Notes: generated by a model from the letters alone, not told the origin. Counted from the stretch's first letter, positions 27,077 through 35,761 are shown. The stretch is DNA of 64,000 nucleotides from Chitinophaga pinensis (GCA_945897885.1 CAMDGU010000009.1:1-64000); one strand, 5' to 3'. Program-made: numbers and translations.

Positions 27077-27759
27077 AAGAAATACTCCACAATATACAAT
27101 GCCAGCAACACTACAATAGGTATAAACAGGTTACTGAATCCTTTTTTGCTGTAAATTTCGGTGGTGCTAGTAAGGGTGGCTATAAATATGGCTACCCAGG
27201 TTATGTCTTTGGTATTAAAAAGATGTGTGGCCAGCAGTATAATGCAGCTTAGCAAAAATGCCAAACTCCAAAAAGCCAGCATACCTCCCAAACTTTTGTT
27301 TTGATGTTTGAATTTGATGATGGGATAGTATAACCCAATCCAGTTGGCCAGAGGATGGCAAAATGCCAGAATTAAAATGGGAAGTTGAAAATAGGCATAC
27401 GATTGCACCACCTGATCTTGCCTACTACCGGAGTAATACCAAGCTAAATACACCAAATACACCACCATCGGAAAAAGGATACTTCCATAGGTTTTTCGTT
27501 TTACCGCATTTATACTTTTTAGTAAACCGCGATTAAGGCTAATAACCAAAACCAACTGTGCCAAACCACACATCAACAATACCAGCCACTGATTGTGAAA
27601 ATACACCGGCAGTAAAAGTGCCAGCAATCCTGAGCCAACGTGAACTATTTTACGGGTAATTTCTACATGAACTTTTTGATTATAATACATCCATTCAGCC
27701 AAAAAAATGAGTGCAATGCCGGCAAGAGATATCCAGAAAAAATGAAAAAGTTCGAGCAT
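27073..27759 (-). CDS. Dolichol/phytol-kinase-like membrane protein
   Basis: This 228-residue polytopic protein has six to seven hydrophobic helices. The N-terminal ITRKIVHVGSGLLALLLP and the central KRKTYGSILFPMVVYLVYL are patterns of the CTP-dependent polyprenol/phytol kinase and phosphatidate cytidylyltransferase superfamily. The usual acidic active-site residues are hard to confirm by eye (AFCHPLANWIGLYYP stands where D-A-A-A-x-x-G often lies), so activity is uncertain. Its stop overlaps that of cphA on the other strand by 4 bases. No functional link to cyanophycin is evident. Confidence 0.7.
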   Translation of the reverse strand: MLELFHFFWISLAGIALIFLAEWMYYNQKVHVEITRKIVHVGSGLLALLLPVYFHNQWLVLLMCGLAQLVLVISLNRGLLKSINAVKRKTYGSILFPMVVYLVYLAWYYSGSRQDQVVQSYAYFQLPILILAFCHPLANWIGLYYPIIKFKHQNKSLGGMLAFWSLAFLLSCIILLATHLFNTKDITWVAIFIATLTSTTEIYSKKGFSNLFIPIVVLLALYIVEYFF

Positions 27760-27812
27760 TTATTTTAGTAGAATGAGGTTGTAAAAATACAATTTACTTT
27801 TTTAGGTATGAT

Positions 27813-27873
27813 ACTAAACAAAAAAATGGGTAGAACGCCATTTGAATCAAAATATCTCAAATGGGTTCTACCC
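27813..27873 (-). terminator. Strong Rho-independent terminator
   Basis: Arms at 27828-27845 and 27857-27873 pair over 17 bp with one bulged base (GGGTAGAAC...GTTCTACCC at the base of the stem). On the minus strand the stem is followed by a U-rich tract (27826-27813). It lies 22 bases past the stop of the 105-aa gene and closes its transcription unit. Confidence 0.88.
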
Positions 27874-27894
27874 GGTAGGTTTATTCTTGGTTAG

Positions 27895-28212
27895 TTAATC
27901 AAGCAAGATTATTTTGGGCTTATTGTTAGGAAACTCAATTTTTACAGGCCCCCATTTGGTTTCATAAAACTCAATTCTGCTTATTCGGTCCATGGCCATA
28001 TCGTGTAGGCTTTCATTTTTTATGTAAACAATGTAATAGTCAGTCACCTCTTCCAGCATTATTTTGGTTGTGATGGTTTTGTCTGTCTCAAATATTTTTC
28101 CAAAGCCAAGGGCCTTCAAGTCTTCTTTTTTTGAAAGATCAGGGCCGTTTATTAAATTCCCCGATGAAAGACTCAAAAGCCAGATAACTGTAAGAACCAT
28201 TACGTTTTTCAT
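27895..28212 (-). CDS. Small secreted protein, unknown
   Basis: This 105-residue protein has an N-terminal signal peptide (MKNVMVLTVIWLLSLSSG). The mature part is short and beta-rich (TKIMLEEVTDYYIVYI, RISRIEFYETKWGPVKIEF). I do not recognise the family. It follows the CsgG-like barrel gene by 24 bases in the same direction and ends at a strong terminator, so the two form one transcript. A periplasmic partner role for the upstream protein is possible but only inferred. Confidence 0.72.
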   Translation of the reverse strand: MKNVMVLTVIWLLSLSSGNLINGPDLSKKEDLKALGFGKIFETDKTITTKIMLEEVTDYYIVYIKNESLHDMAMDRISRIEFYETKWGPVKIEFPNNKPKIILLD

Positions 28213-28236
28213 GACTTTATAATTTTAAGGTTACAC

Positions 28237-29352
28237 CTAATTTACTTTTGGTTTTTTGTAAATGTTGAAACCAAAGCTAAATCCTGCTATAGTTCCTTCT
28301 TTGCGCGGCATCACATAAAGATTTACAGGAATATTAAGATAACCTGATTTGAAAGTGCGGCCTACACCCATAAATAAACTGGTGGAAAGGGTATTGAAAC
28401 CACGGCTATCCAATCGGTTTTCGATGGTGTTAGGATTAGGAGTAGTTCCTGTCCATTCTTTTTCAAGGTGCCATTCATCGTTTTCAAAATAGCCATCCGC
28501 TTTGGTTACAATTCTAAAAGTAGGTCCAAAGGCAAACTCCCAACCAGCTTTCCCTACTCTAAATCCATTAAGAAAAGTAGCTGAAGGAATAAATTTACCC
28601 GATTCTAAACCACCAATCATTGGAAAAAACTCCACCAAAGCTTGAAAATTTCCGGCACTGATGTATTGTTTTTCAAATTGCCAGCCTATTTGAAAAGTGG
28701 CAGGATACATGTCAAATCCACCTTTGCTTTTTGGTGCAGTTAGGACTTTACCAGCATCACCAAAAGCCATAGAAGCTCCCATTCTTGGGCCGTTTAGTTT
28801 CAGCTGAGTTTGCGGGCTAGCAATAGGGGCATCGTAATTAACCAATACGTTTACAATATTTGGATCGGGAGCTATTCCCAACAATCGTTGAACCGAAATA
28901 GTAATCATGCGTTGCAATTCAGGCTGTAAATTTTGGTATTCAGTAGCATCATGTTTTTCTACCGATGCAGTAGCAATGTCAATTACTTTTAAGGAAATAA
29001 CTATTTTTTCACCAAAGCGTTCCACACTTCCGGTAATCATTTTGTCAGCACCCAAGGCTTTTCCGGCAGCCACCACACACGATTTTCCATAGCAACTAGT
29101 TACATCAATTTCATTTTTTTTAATCAATTCAGCCATATCGTACTTATCCATCATGTTGTAAGTATTTGTTTTTTCTAATTCAAGCCTTACCATGTAGCTT
29201 ACCGATTCTGAATTGTTGATTACGCCTTTGCTATCAATACTGAGCACTGCAGCTGTGGGTTTTCCATTTCCTTGAGAATTTGCAAAAAAGGAAGTTCCTA
29301 ATAACGCAATTACAAGTAATAATTTTTCGATGTTGTTTTTTAAAGTTTTCAT
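28237..29352 (-). CDS. CsgG/LpoB-like domain fused to outer-membrane barrel-like region
   Basis: This 371-residue exported protein has a signal peptide (about residues 1-26). Residues about 30-165 resemble the CsgG/LpoB/TolB-N type alpha-beta domain: AVLSIDSKGV, LELEKTNTYNMMDKYDM, CYGKSCVVAAGKALGADKMITGSV and IVISLKVIDIATASVE. Residues about 185-371 have alternating hydrophobic strands (WQFEKQYISAGNFQALVEFFP, GWEFAFGPTFRIV, GTIAGFSFGFNIY) like a small outer-membrane barrel. The two parts are usually separate proteins. It leads a two-gene unit with the 105-aa secreted protein. Upstream blocks at 29370 and 29435 are shared with the epimerase operon. Confidence 0.7.
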   Translation of the reverse strand: MKTLKNNIEKLLLVIALLGTSFFANSQGNGKPTAAVLSIDSKGVINNSESVSYMVRLELEKTNTYNMMDKYDMAELIKKNEIDVTSCYGKSCVVAAGKALGADKMITGSVERFGEKIVISLKVIDIATASVEKHDATEYQNLQPELQRMITISVQRLLGIAPDPNIVNVLVNYDAPIASPQTQLKLNGPRMGASMAFGDAGKVLTAPKSKGGFDMYPATFQIGWQFEKQYISAGNFQALVEFFPMIGGLESGKFIPSATFLNGFRVGKAGWEFAFGPTFRIVTKADGYFENDEWHLEKEWTGTTPNPNTIENRLDSRGFNTLSTSLFMGVGRTFKSGYLNIPVNLYVMPRKEGTIAGFSFGFNIYKKPKVN

Positions 29353-29369
29353 TTTTTTGAGATAATTTG

Positions 29370-29450
29370 ATGAGGCAAAGGTTCACAAATCCAATAGGCT
29401 ATTAAAATTGCCTAAAGCAGGATTGAAGGGGGTTTTTGCATTTTTTGCAA
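29370..29450 (-). promoter_or_regulatory. Shared upstream control blocks, copy A
   Basis: A 14-base block, ATGAGGCAAAGGTT (29370-29383), contains the near-consensus -7 AACCTTTG on the minus strand. Sixty-five bases away lies TTTGCA-TTT-TTTGCAA (29435-29450). The same two blocks recur at exactly the same 65-base offset before the epimerase operon (32106 and 32171). The position upstream of the likely start of transcription suits an activator. Confidence 0.55.
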
Positions 29451-29567
29451 CAAATCAAACACGATAGGTAATTAAAGTTGCACTTTGTACCTTTTTTCAG
29501 GAGGAGGAATCAGCCTTATAGAAATCTTAGCAATTCTTTTTTGCTTAAGTTGCGATATAAGTCAGTT

Positions 29568-30383
29568 TTATTTTGAAAGTGTATCCACTTTTTTTTGCGA
29601 CCGATGAATGATTACATCCATAAGCCTTGGGAAAAATTTAATTAAGAAGTAATATACTTTTCCTGAAAATCCGATGATGGATTGTTTTTTTCTGTATTCA
29701 ATATTTAGGCTAATTCCTTTTGCCACATTAGGCATGCTTTCGGTAAATATTCCTTTGCGTTCGTCCAGCACCAGTGTTTTTCCATTGGCATCCAGTGCCG
29801 TTTTATCTTTTTCAATTTTGGTAATACCCACATAAACTAAGCCTACATGAATACCGTGGGGCTTGGTTTCAAATCGCAACGATTGAGAAATAGCTGTAAG
29901 TGCCATTTTAGCTGCACTGTATATCGAAATTACAGGCAATCCCCGCAATGCCGCCAAACTGGAAATAAATACAATACTTCCTTTGGTTTGTTCAATATAA
30001 GGTAATGCTTTTTTGGTAAGTATTATTGGGGCAATGGTATTGATATTGAAAATAGTAGAAATAAGTCCAGGTGATAGATGTTCCAACTTGCCTCGCATAG
30101 AAACTCCGGCATTGTTTACCAAAATATCAATTTTTCCAAAGCTATCTATTGTTTTTTGTATAAGTCGGTCACATTCTTTTTCGTTGGTAATATCACCAAC
30201 AAATCTAACTACACTGCATCCTGCTTCTTTAAGTTCTATTTCTGTAGCCAGTAATCTTTCAGCATTTCGGGCATTTAATACCACATGAGCTTTTTGTTTT
30301 CCTAAATACAGAGCCAATGATTTCCCAATACCCATGGACGAACCTGTGATTATGACAACTTTTTGCTCAAAAAAGGATTTCAT
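29568..30383 (-). CDS. SDR-family oxidoreductase
   Basis: This 271-residue classical short-chain dehydrogenase has a cofactor loop TGSSMGIGKSLA (about residues 13-24), the NNAGVSM motif, a catalytic Ser in SSLAALRG, and Tyr/Lys in YSAAKMAL. The C-terminal extension (about residues 235-271) has a hydrophobic stretch VYYFLIKFFPRLMDVIIH that could associate with membrane. The substrate is unknown. It is the last gene of a three-gene operon (epimerase, CPBP protein, SDR) and overlaps the CPBP stop/start by four bases. Confidence 0.88.
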   Translation of the reverse strand: MKSFFEQKVVIITGSSMGIGKSLALYLGKQKAHVVLNARNAERLLATEIELKEAGCSVVRFVGDITNEKECDRLIQKTIDSFGKIDILVNNAGVSMRGKLEHLSPGLISTIFNINTIAPIILTKKALPYIEQTKGSIVFISSLAALRGLPVISIYSAAKMALTAISQSLRFETKPHGIHVGLVYVGITKIEKDKTALDANGKTLVLDERKGIFTESMPNVAKGISLNIEYRKKQSIIGFSGKVYYFLIKFFPRLMDVIIHRSQKKVDTLSK

Positions 30384-31099
30384 GTGTATTTCATATCTGG
30401 ATTGTGGTAAACAGAATAATAATCATTTGACAAAGCCAATATTAAATGGGTTACAAATGCCACTGCAATGCTGCCTGTAGAAATAGTGGCATAGCAAAGA
30501 AACAAACCATATGGGAAACTTCCTACCGTTTCGGTTAATCCTTTGGCAATATGTGTAGATGAATAAAAAGATAAATTGATAGCCACTGCCGGCCAAAATC
30601 CAAATGCGTGATAGCAAACCAGTAAAAGCAGTCCGCGATACATGAGTTCATAGGAAAATAAATAGGCCATCCAGCTTAGGGTATTCAGGAGGATCGTTTT
30701 TCTATTCCATATATTTACCCGCATTTGCGGATACATGGCAAGATTATTTGTGTTTTTGGAAACAAAAAAATTAACGATAAGGATAAAAGTTCCTGCTGCT
30801 GAAATATAAAGGAGTGATTCTTTAAAGTTTTCCAGGTTTAATCCTAAATCAGCAAGTGTATAATCTGAATTTGAAATCAAAATTATACAAGGGATAGTAC
30901 CCATAAAAAGTACACCCATCATTTTTTGAAAAAGCACATATGCTACCCAGGCATTTTCCGAACTGTATTTTTTAAAAAATAAAGATTTCAGTTTTTCACT
31001 CATGGCCAAAAACCAATAAACTGCAAAGCCTATCGAGACAGAGAGAATTGTTAAGGTTGCAGCGCTGTATTCAGGGTTCCAATTATAATTTACGTTCAT
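30380..31099 (-). CDS. CPBP/Abi-family intramembrane protease-like protein
   Basis: This 239-residue protein has about seven hydrophobic helices. The CPBP region shows YELMYRGLLLLV (normally E-E-x-x-x-R; here only one Glu precedes the Arg), then FYSSTHIAKG and FVTHLILAL, which carry the second and third motif positions including histidines. These match the CAAX protease/bacteriocin-processing family, with a weakened first motif. The substrate is unknown. It sits between the epimerase and SDR genes with almost no spacing (5 and -4 bases), so it is an integral part of that operon. Confidence 0.75.
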   Translation of the reverse strand: MNVNYNWNPEYSAATLTILSVSIGFAVYWFLAMSEKLKSLFFKKYSSENAWVAYVLFQKMMGVLFMGTIPCIILISNSDYTLADLGLNLENFKESLLYISAAGTFILIVNFFVSKNTNNLAMYPQMRVNIWNRKTILLNTLSWMAYLFSYELMYRGLLLLVCYHAFGFWPAVAINLSFYSSTHIAKGLTETVGSFPYGLFLCYATISTGSIAVAFVTHLILALSNDYYSVYHNPDMKYT

Positions 31100-31104
31100 A
31101 ACTC

Positions 31105-32091
31105 TTAAATGTATTTATTTTCTTTAAACCAATCCAAACTTTGTTCAATCCCAACTTCAATAGGTGTTTGAGGCATATCCAATTCTTTTACTGCTTTTTC
31201 TGAGGTAAAGTAATTGTTTTCTTTGGCCAATAAAGCTATTCCCATGCTTAAGATAGGTGGTTTTTTTGTAACCCTAGCTACCACCGAACCCAAAAATCCA
31301 GCAGTAAGTAAGATAGGATTTGGAACACCGGTCATGGCAAAGGGTTTATTCATTTTTTTGAATGCCTTTTCAAAAAACTCTTTGTATTCCAAATTTTCAT
31401 TGCCTGCAATATAGCACTGTCCCAGTCTCCCTTTTTTTAATGCATTTACTGCAGCTGAGGCAACATCCTTACTACAAACAAAGTTTTTTCCTCCACGATT
31501 ATAAAGTTTTAGTTTGTTTTTGTAAATAGCTATCAGCATTTTTCCCGAAGATGGGCCTGAATCAAACGGGCCAATCATAAACGTAGGATTAATTATAATT
31601 ACAGGAAACCTGGTTTTGTTAAACTGGTCAAGCAACAGATTTTGTGCTTCATATTTACTGTCAATATAATCCATCTTAAATTTATGGCCTGCATAGGGTT
31701 TTTTTTCACTCCCCGGATTTTCTTTGCTGCCATTATTGAATGAACTGGCTGTGCCAATGTGCACCATCCGTTCCATTTTAAGTTGTTCGGCAGCCTGCAT
31801 CACATTTTTGGTTCCTTCAATATTTACATGCCTTATTAATTCTGATCGTCTTGGCCATAAACTCATCAAGGCTGCAACATGTATTACATAGTTACAGCCC
31901 TTCATTTTTTGTAAAAGCAGATTTTTATCAGATACATCACCTTCCACAATTTCAATCGGCAAATTATTCAGAGTGGTTGTTTTTCGGTTAGGAAAACATA
32001 AAGCCCTTACCTCATACCCTTGATGAAGCAACTCTCGGCAAATACTACTTCCCAGCATTCCATCGGCCCCTGTTACAAATACTTTATTCAT
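31105..32091 (-). CDS. NAD(P)-dependent epimerase/dehydratase family protein
   Basis: This 328-residue extended SDR has an N-terminal cofactor loop TGADGMLGSSICRELL (about residues 7-22) and VIHVAALMSLW. The canonical Tyr-x-x-x-Lys is represented by YIDSKYEAQNLL around 142-153. The C-terminal region PQTPIEVGIEQSLDWFKENKYI follows the dihydroflavonol-reductase/3-beta-HSD-like pattern. The substrate may be a sterol-like, polyketide or sugar moiety and cannot be chosen. It is the first gene of the operon, divergent from the HTH regulator across a 220-base control region. Confidence 0.87.
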   Translation of the reverse strand: MNKVFVTGADGMLGSSICRELLHQGYEVRALCFPNRKTTTLNNLPIEIVEGDVSDKNLLLQKMKGCNYVIHVAALMSLWPRRSELIRHVNIEGTKNVMQAAEQLKMERMVHIGTASSFNNGSKENPGSEKKPYAGHKFKMDYIDSKYEAQNLLLDQFNKTRFPVIIINPTFMIGPFDSGPSSGKMLIAIYKNKLKLYNRGGKNFVCSKDVASAAVNALKKGRLGQCYIAGNENLEYKEFFEKAFKKMNKPFAMTGVPNPILLTAGFLGSVVARVTKKPPILSMGIALLAKENNYFTSEKAVKELDMPQTPIEVGIEQSLDWFKENKYI

Positions 32092-32105
32092 TGAATCTAT
32101 ATTAA

Positions 32106-32186
32106 ATGAGGCAAAGGTTTAATAATTGGCGTTTATCTAAAAATTGAAAAAATGGCATTAGGTGTTGCAATTTGCACTATTTGCAA
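32106..32186 (-). promoter_or_regulatory. Shared upstream control blocks, copy B
   Basis: ATGAGGCAAAGGTT (32106-32119) and TTTGCA-CTA-TTTGCAA (32171-32186) are the same two blocks found before the CsgG-like gene, with the same 65-base offset. An extra TTGCAA at 32165-32170 extends the repeat. They lie between the divergent epimerase operon and the HTH regulator gene, which is a candidate for the binding protein. Confidence 0.55.
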
Positions 32187-32311
32187 ATAAAATAAAATGT
32201 TTAGTGATAATAGTTGCATAATATAATAAAATGTGGTTTACTTTGTCAAGCGGTTTAGTTTTAAATACGAATAAAAATTAGGCTACTTGCATTTTTTCTA
32301 AATGTTTTTTT

Positions 32312-33325
32312 ATGAATAGCGGATTTGAATTTCAGGAAAAATTTGTGGCACAACTTAAAGGAAGTATTGCCCCAAACATTAGTTTGGCCGATGAATTGGC
32401 CGATTTGTTAAAAGTATCTACCGATAGTATTTACAGGCGTTTAAGGTGTCAAAGCGGGTTCTCGTTTGATGAGGTAGCCATTATTTCCAAAAAATTTGGG
32501 GTTTCGGTAGATGGCCTGCTGGCTGTAGATTCATTGCAAGTAAATTTTAATTTTAATCCCATGTTTGAAGAAAAATTAAACTTTGGAAAATACCTGATTT
32601 GGTTTTCGGAGTACCTGAGCCAACTAGCAAAAATACCCGGAACCCGCATTATATATGCAGCCGATGATGTGCCGCTGTTCCGGCATTTTAATTTCTCAAA
32701 TTTATCAGCCTTTAAAAGTTTTTACTGGAGTAAAGCCGTATTAAATAGCGAGTTTTTTCAAGGAAAAAAATTTAACTCTAATATTATTCCTCAGGAAATT
32801 ATAGACATTAATAAGAAAACCTATAAGGCCTATTCACAAATTAACAGCATTGAAATTTGGACAGAAGAAACGCTAATAAGCACGCTTAAGCAGGTTGAGT
32901 TTTTTTGGGAATCAGATTTATTTGAAGATACTGCGCAGGCATTATTAGTAACCGAAGAAATACGGCAGATGATGGATGAACTAAAAATGAACTGTGAAAA
33001 CAGTTATAAAAACGATCCTGATTTACGAGGCCAGTTTATGCTTTATAATTCGGAAGTTATGATTGGAAACAATCAGATATTGATTGAACCGGGTGATGCC
33101 AAAATGGGTGAACGGGTATTTTTGGGGTACAATACGTTTAACAGTATTTCTACCTATAATGCTTCCTTTGTTAAAGAAACTCGCCTTTGGATGGAAAACC
33201 TGACCAAAAAATCGCTGCTATTGAGTGGAACGGCTGAAAAGCAACGGGCCAAATTCTTCAAAAAAATGGACGACCAAATATCAGTATTAGAAAGAAACAT
33301 AAGGGGGGTAGCCGGCAGTTATTAA
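32312..33325 (+). CDS. HTH-domain transcriptional regulator of the 28-33 kb cluster
   Basis: This 337-residue protein has an N-terminal helix-turn-helix (about residues 23-68: SLADELADLLKVSTDSIYRRL, then a second helix pair with FDEVAIISKKFGVSVDGLL). The roughly 260-residue C-terminal part has no membrane segment and no family I recognise. It may be a ligand or partner-binding domain. It is transcribed away from the epimerase operon, the usual layout for a local regulator. Its stop abuts the convergent DUF1801 gene with no intervening base. The identity of its target blocks is inferred from location. Confidence 0.75.
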   Translation: MNSGFEFQEKFVAQLKGSIAPNISLADELADLLKVSTDSIYRRLRCQSGFSFDEVAIISKKFGVSVDGLLAVDSLQVNFNFNPMFEEKLNFGKYLIWFSEYLSQLAKIPGTRIIYAADDVPLFRHFNFSNLSAFKSFYWSKAVLNSEFFQGKKFNSNIIPQEIIDINKKTYKAYSQINSIEIWTEETLISTLKQVEFFWESDLFEDTAQALLVTEEIRQMMDELKMNCENSYKNDPDLRGQFMLYNSEVMIGNNQILIEPGDAKMGERVFLGYNTFNSISTYNASFVKETRLWMENLTKKSLLLSGTAEKQRAKFFKKMDDQISVLERNIRGVAGSY

Positions 33326-33754
33326 TTATTCCTTTCCCTTAACCGAAGCCTCAATCATCCCTTTCAGCACATTGAGGTCTATATCCTCCAGTTTATTAAT
33401 GTAAAGGCAACCGACACCGGTTTTGTGTTTGCCAAGTTTTTCAAGAGCTGCTGCATGTTCCTTAATACCAATGCTAATGTACAATGACAGATTTGCTTTG
33501 CGAGGCGAAAATCCTATCAGCAGCCAATCTACCTCTCGGCCGGTGGCAGGGCTTTTGTAGCGCTTATTGCCAAACCCAATAATGGAGCTACTCCATAATA
33601 CCGGCTCCTCACCGGTGGCTTCTTTCATCATTTCCATAATAACCAAACTGTCTTTGCGCTTCTGTTCATCTGTTACATTATTAATAAAATCCTCAACACT
33701 TGCCGCGGTTGGTTTAGTTTTAATTTCTACGTGTTTCGATTTTTTTTCTGTCAT
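33326..33754 (-). CDS. DUF1801 domain protein
   Basis: This 142-residue cytoplasmic protein has the DUF1801 (YdhG-like) pattern: SVEDFINNVTDEQKRKDSLVIMEMM, then EPVLWSSSIIGFGNKRYKS with a variable loop, a WLLIGFSPRKANLSLYI strand, and KTGVGCLYINKLEDIDL near the C-terminus. The function of the family is not known; the fold is iron-chaperone-like by remote similarity. It has an N-terminal Lys-rich tail. It converges exactly on the HTH gene (adjacent stop codons). Confidence 0.85.
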   Translation of the reverse strand: MTEKKSKHVEIKTKPTAASVEDFINNVTDEQKRKDSLVIMEMMKEATGEEPVLWSSSIIGFGNKRYKSPATGREVDWLLIGFSPRKANLSLYISIGIKEHAAALEKLGKHKTGVGCLYINKLEDIDLNVLKGMIEASVKGKE

Positions 33755-33794
33755 ATTTTAATGAGTTATTGCAATATATCAGTTAAATATTTTG

Positions 33795-34412
33795 TTATCT
33801 CCTCACAATTTTAAAGGCTATGTCTCGTCCCTGACCTTGCATAATGGCAAGGTTTATCCAACTCAAAGCAAATTTTTCAAGCAATTCTACTTTATCATCG
33901 CCACCAAAATCATAACAGGACGCAAACCCGATGTCTATGGCCAATTGTTCAGCTATTTTTTTGGAGGGTTTATTATTACCGGCACAAAACATATCTATTC
34001 CTTCTCCTTTATACAGTGGGTTAAGCATGTTTTCAAATCCAGTGGTATTAAAACATTTTACCACGGTTTCTAATTTTGTAAGGGATTTAATCGCATGGTA
34101 GGCCGTTGGGTATGGTTCAGGTTTGGTTCTTACTGAATTTGTGGCATCAATAAGTGTTTTGCCTTCCAAATTTCCAAGTTGAGGGATAAGTTGCAAGACG
34201 GCATCGGGCGGTGTAGTGATAATAATTACCTCACATTGTTTAGTTGCATGTTCAACGGAAGCAAATCGGTCTTCACCAATTTTGGTAGCAAGGTGAATTG
34301 ATTTTTCACTTAATGGGAATTTAGCACCCATTACTACTGTATGACCACCTTTTACAAGTTGTTGCGCCAATGCCCCGCCAACATTACCGGTTCCAATTAT
34401 TGCTATTTTCAT
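33795..34412 (-). CDS. NADPH-dependent F420-reductase-like dehydrogenase
   Basis: This 205-residue Rossmann protein begins with IAIIGTGNVGGALAQQLVKGGH (residues 3-24), the dinucleotide-binding loop of the F420-dependent NADP oxidoreductase family. That is followed by VIIITTPPDAV and KTLIDATNSV. The family also includes NADPH-dependent reductases that do not use F420, which is more likely in Bacteroidota. The substrate is unknown. It lies alone on the minus strand, 40 bases upstream of the DUF1801 gene. Confidence 0.85.
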   Translation of the reverse strand: MKIAIIGTGNVGGALAQQLVKGGHTVVMGAKFPLSEKSIHLATKIGEDRFASVEHATKQCEVIIITTPPDAVLQLIPQLGNLEGKTLIDATNSVRTKPEPYPTAYHAIKSLTKLETVVKCFNTTGFENMLNPLYKGEGIDMFCAGNNKPSKKIAEQLAIDIGFASCYDFGGDDKVELLEKFALSWINLAIMQGQGRDIAFKIVRR

Positions 34413-34574
34413 ATATTTAGTCTGTTATTTTTTTAGAATTGTTATGGTTTATACAAATCAAAAATAGTCTCAAACCGCAAATCAATGATTGAGCCATTAG
34501 AATAAATGCATTAAAAAATGGATGAAAATTTTTAAACATTCTTAAGTACCACTTCACCCTTTGTTTGGTGAAAT

Positions 34575-35537
34575 TTAAAAATTAATGACTTGAATAACAC
34601 TGCCACCCCATTCAACGGCTGTAAATCCTTTTCTACTTTTTTTTAAGGCACTTAAATCTTGCACAGGAAAATCTATTTTGGATTGCAGAGCTTGTGTTAG
34701 CATCATCACGCGAATCGTCGTTTCAGGTTTAGGGGTAATTATCAATTCGGCTTGTTCCTCGTATGCATTGCTTGCAAAATGAATCAAATTAAAAGGGTTG
34801 TTTTCCAAACGCGGCAGCCAATACATTACAAATTCATTTGCCTCCCGGCGGTTTAATCCCAAATAGGCGAGTTTTTCCTCCAAAAATGCAGCAGTTTCTT
34901 TTCCCGGCACAATAAATCCGTCTTTTGGTATCAGTTGCTTGTATGGTTTTCCTTCCCAAAATAAGGCATAATATTCCAGCCCTTTCTCATCCCATAATGT
35001 ACCATTAGGTTCGGCTGCAACGCTCCATCCATCTTTTGGGTAAGCAGGATAGGTATGATCTAACGCACCTTGGTAATTTAGTTGCACGGTTATATTTTCC
35101 TTTTTTGTGGGGTAAAGGTAGATTACAGGTTTTTCAACTTGTATTTGTTTAAGTTCAATCGTAATTTCAAGTTTTATTGCAGAAGGTTGTTCTATTTTAA
35201 TGGATTGGTCAAATGTTGTAAATCCAGGCTTACTGACACGAATACGGTAATTGCCTGTAATTAGGTTTTTTAATTGAAAGTTTCCATCTAAATCACTTTC
35301 AGAGCTACTTGTAGTTCCATCATCATTTATAAAAGTTACTCGGGCAAATTCAATCGGTTCGCCATCCGTTAAATTTTTTATGTGCCCTGTTACCGTTGAT
35401 GTATTGCCTCCATTTGGTTTAGATTGTATATTTATGGTGGCATACTTTAACTCATCCGGCTGCTTTGCTTGTTTTTTTAGCTTGCATCCATAAATACCGG
35501 AAATAAGAATGAGGAATAGAGCAAAGGGTGTTTTCAT
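34575..35537 (-). CDS. Lipoprotein with carboxypeptidase-regulatory-like domain
   Basis: This 320-residue protein has a lipoprotein signal (lipobox GIYGC, Cys18). Residues about 45-125 are a CarboxypepD_reg-like beta-sandwich (TSTVTGHIKNLTDGEPIEFARV, FQLKNLITGNYRIRVSKPGF). The rest (about residues 135-320) starts with KPVIYLYPTKKENITVQLNYQG and contains conserved aromatic and glycine positions seen in a Bacteroidota-wide family of unknown function. It is probably anchored to the outer membrane. It is not obviously in an operon; the gene upstream is a transposase remnant. Confidence 0.75.
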   Translation of the reverse strand: MKTPFALFLILISGIYGCKLKKQAKQPDELKYATINIQSKPNGGNTSTVTGHIKNLTDGEPIEFARVTFINDDGTTSSSESDLDGNFQLKNLITGNYRIRVSKPGFTTFDQSIKIEQPSAIKLEITIELKQIQVEKPVIYLYPTKKENITVQLNYQGALDHTYPAYPKDGWSVAAEPNGTLWDEKGLEYYALFWEGKPYKQLIPKDGFIVPGKETAAFLEEKLAYLGLNRREANEFVMYWLPRLENNPFNLIHFASNAYEEQAELIITPKPETTIRVMMLTQALQSKIDFPVQDLSALKKSRKGFTAVEWGGSVIQVINF

Positions 35538-35694
35538 TTTTTTAAAGCTTTTTTTAGGAGTGAAACTGCCATCAAAGAGTTAGCTTGATGGCAACAGTAA
35601 TTGTGAAAACAAAAATAAGCAATTTTGTAATTTCATTTTTTTCCGTTCGCACGGGTTTTTGCATGAGACCGGGATGGTAATAAACCCAATTTTT

Positions 35695-35761
35695 CACTCC
35701 ATAGGAGTGAGATATTTATAGGAAATAGAAGTAAATAATTCATACGACCCCATAGGGGTCG
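35695..35761. repeat. Two REP-like palindromes
   Basis: Two perfect short palindromes lie 35 bases apart: CACTCC-ATA-GGAGTG (35695-35709) and CGACCCC-ATA-GGGGTCG (35745-35761). Both have a central ATA and look like variants of one REP-type intergenic hairpin. They sit immediately before a fragment of a REP-associated transposase gene, the kind of enzyme linked to such palindromes. Confidence 0.6.
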
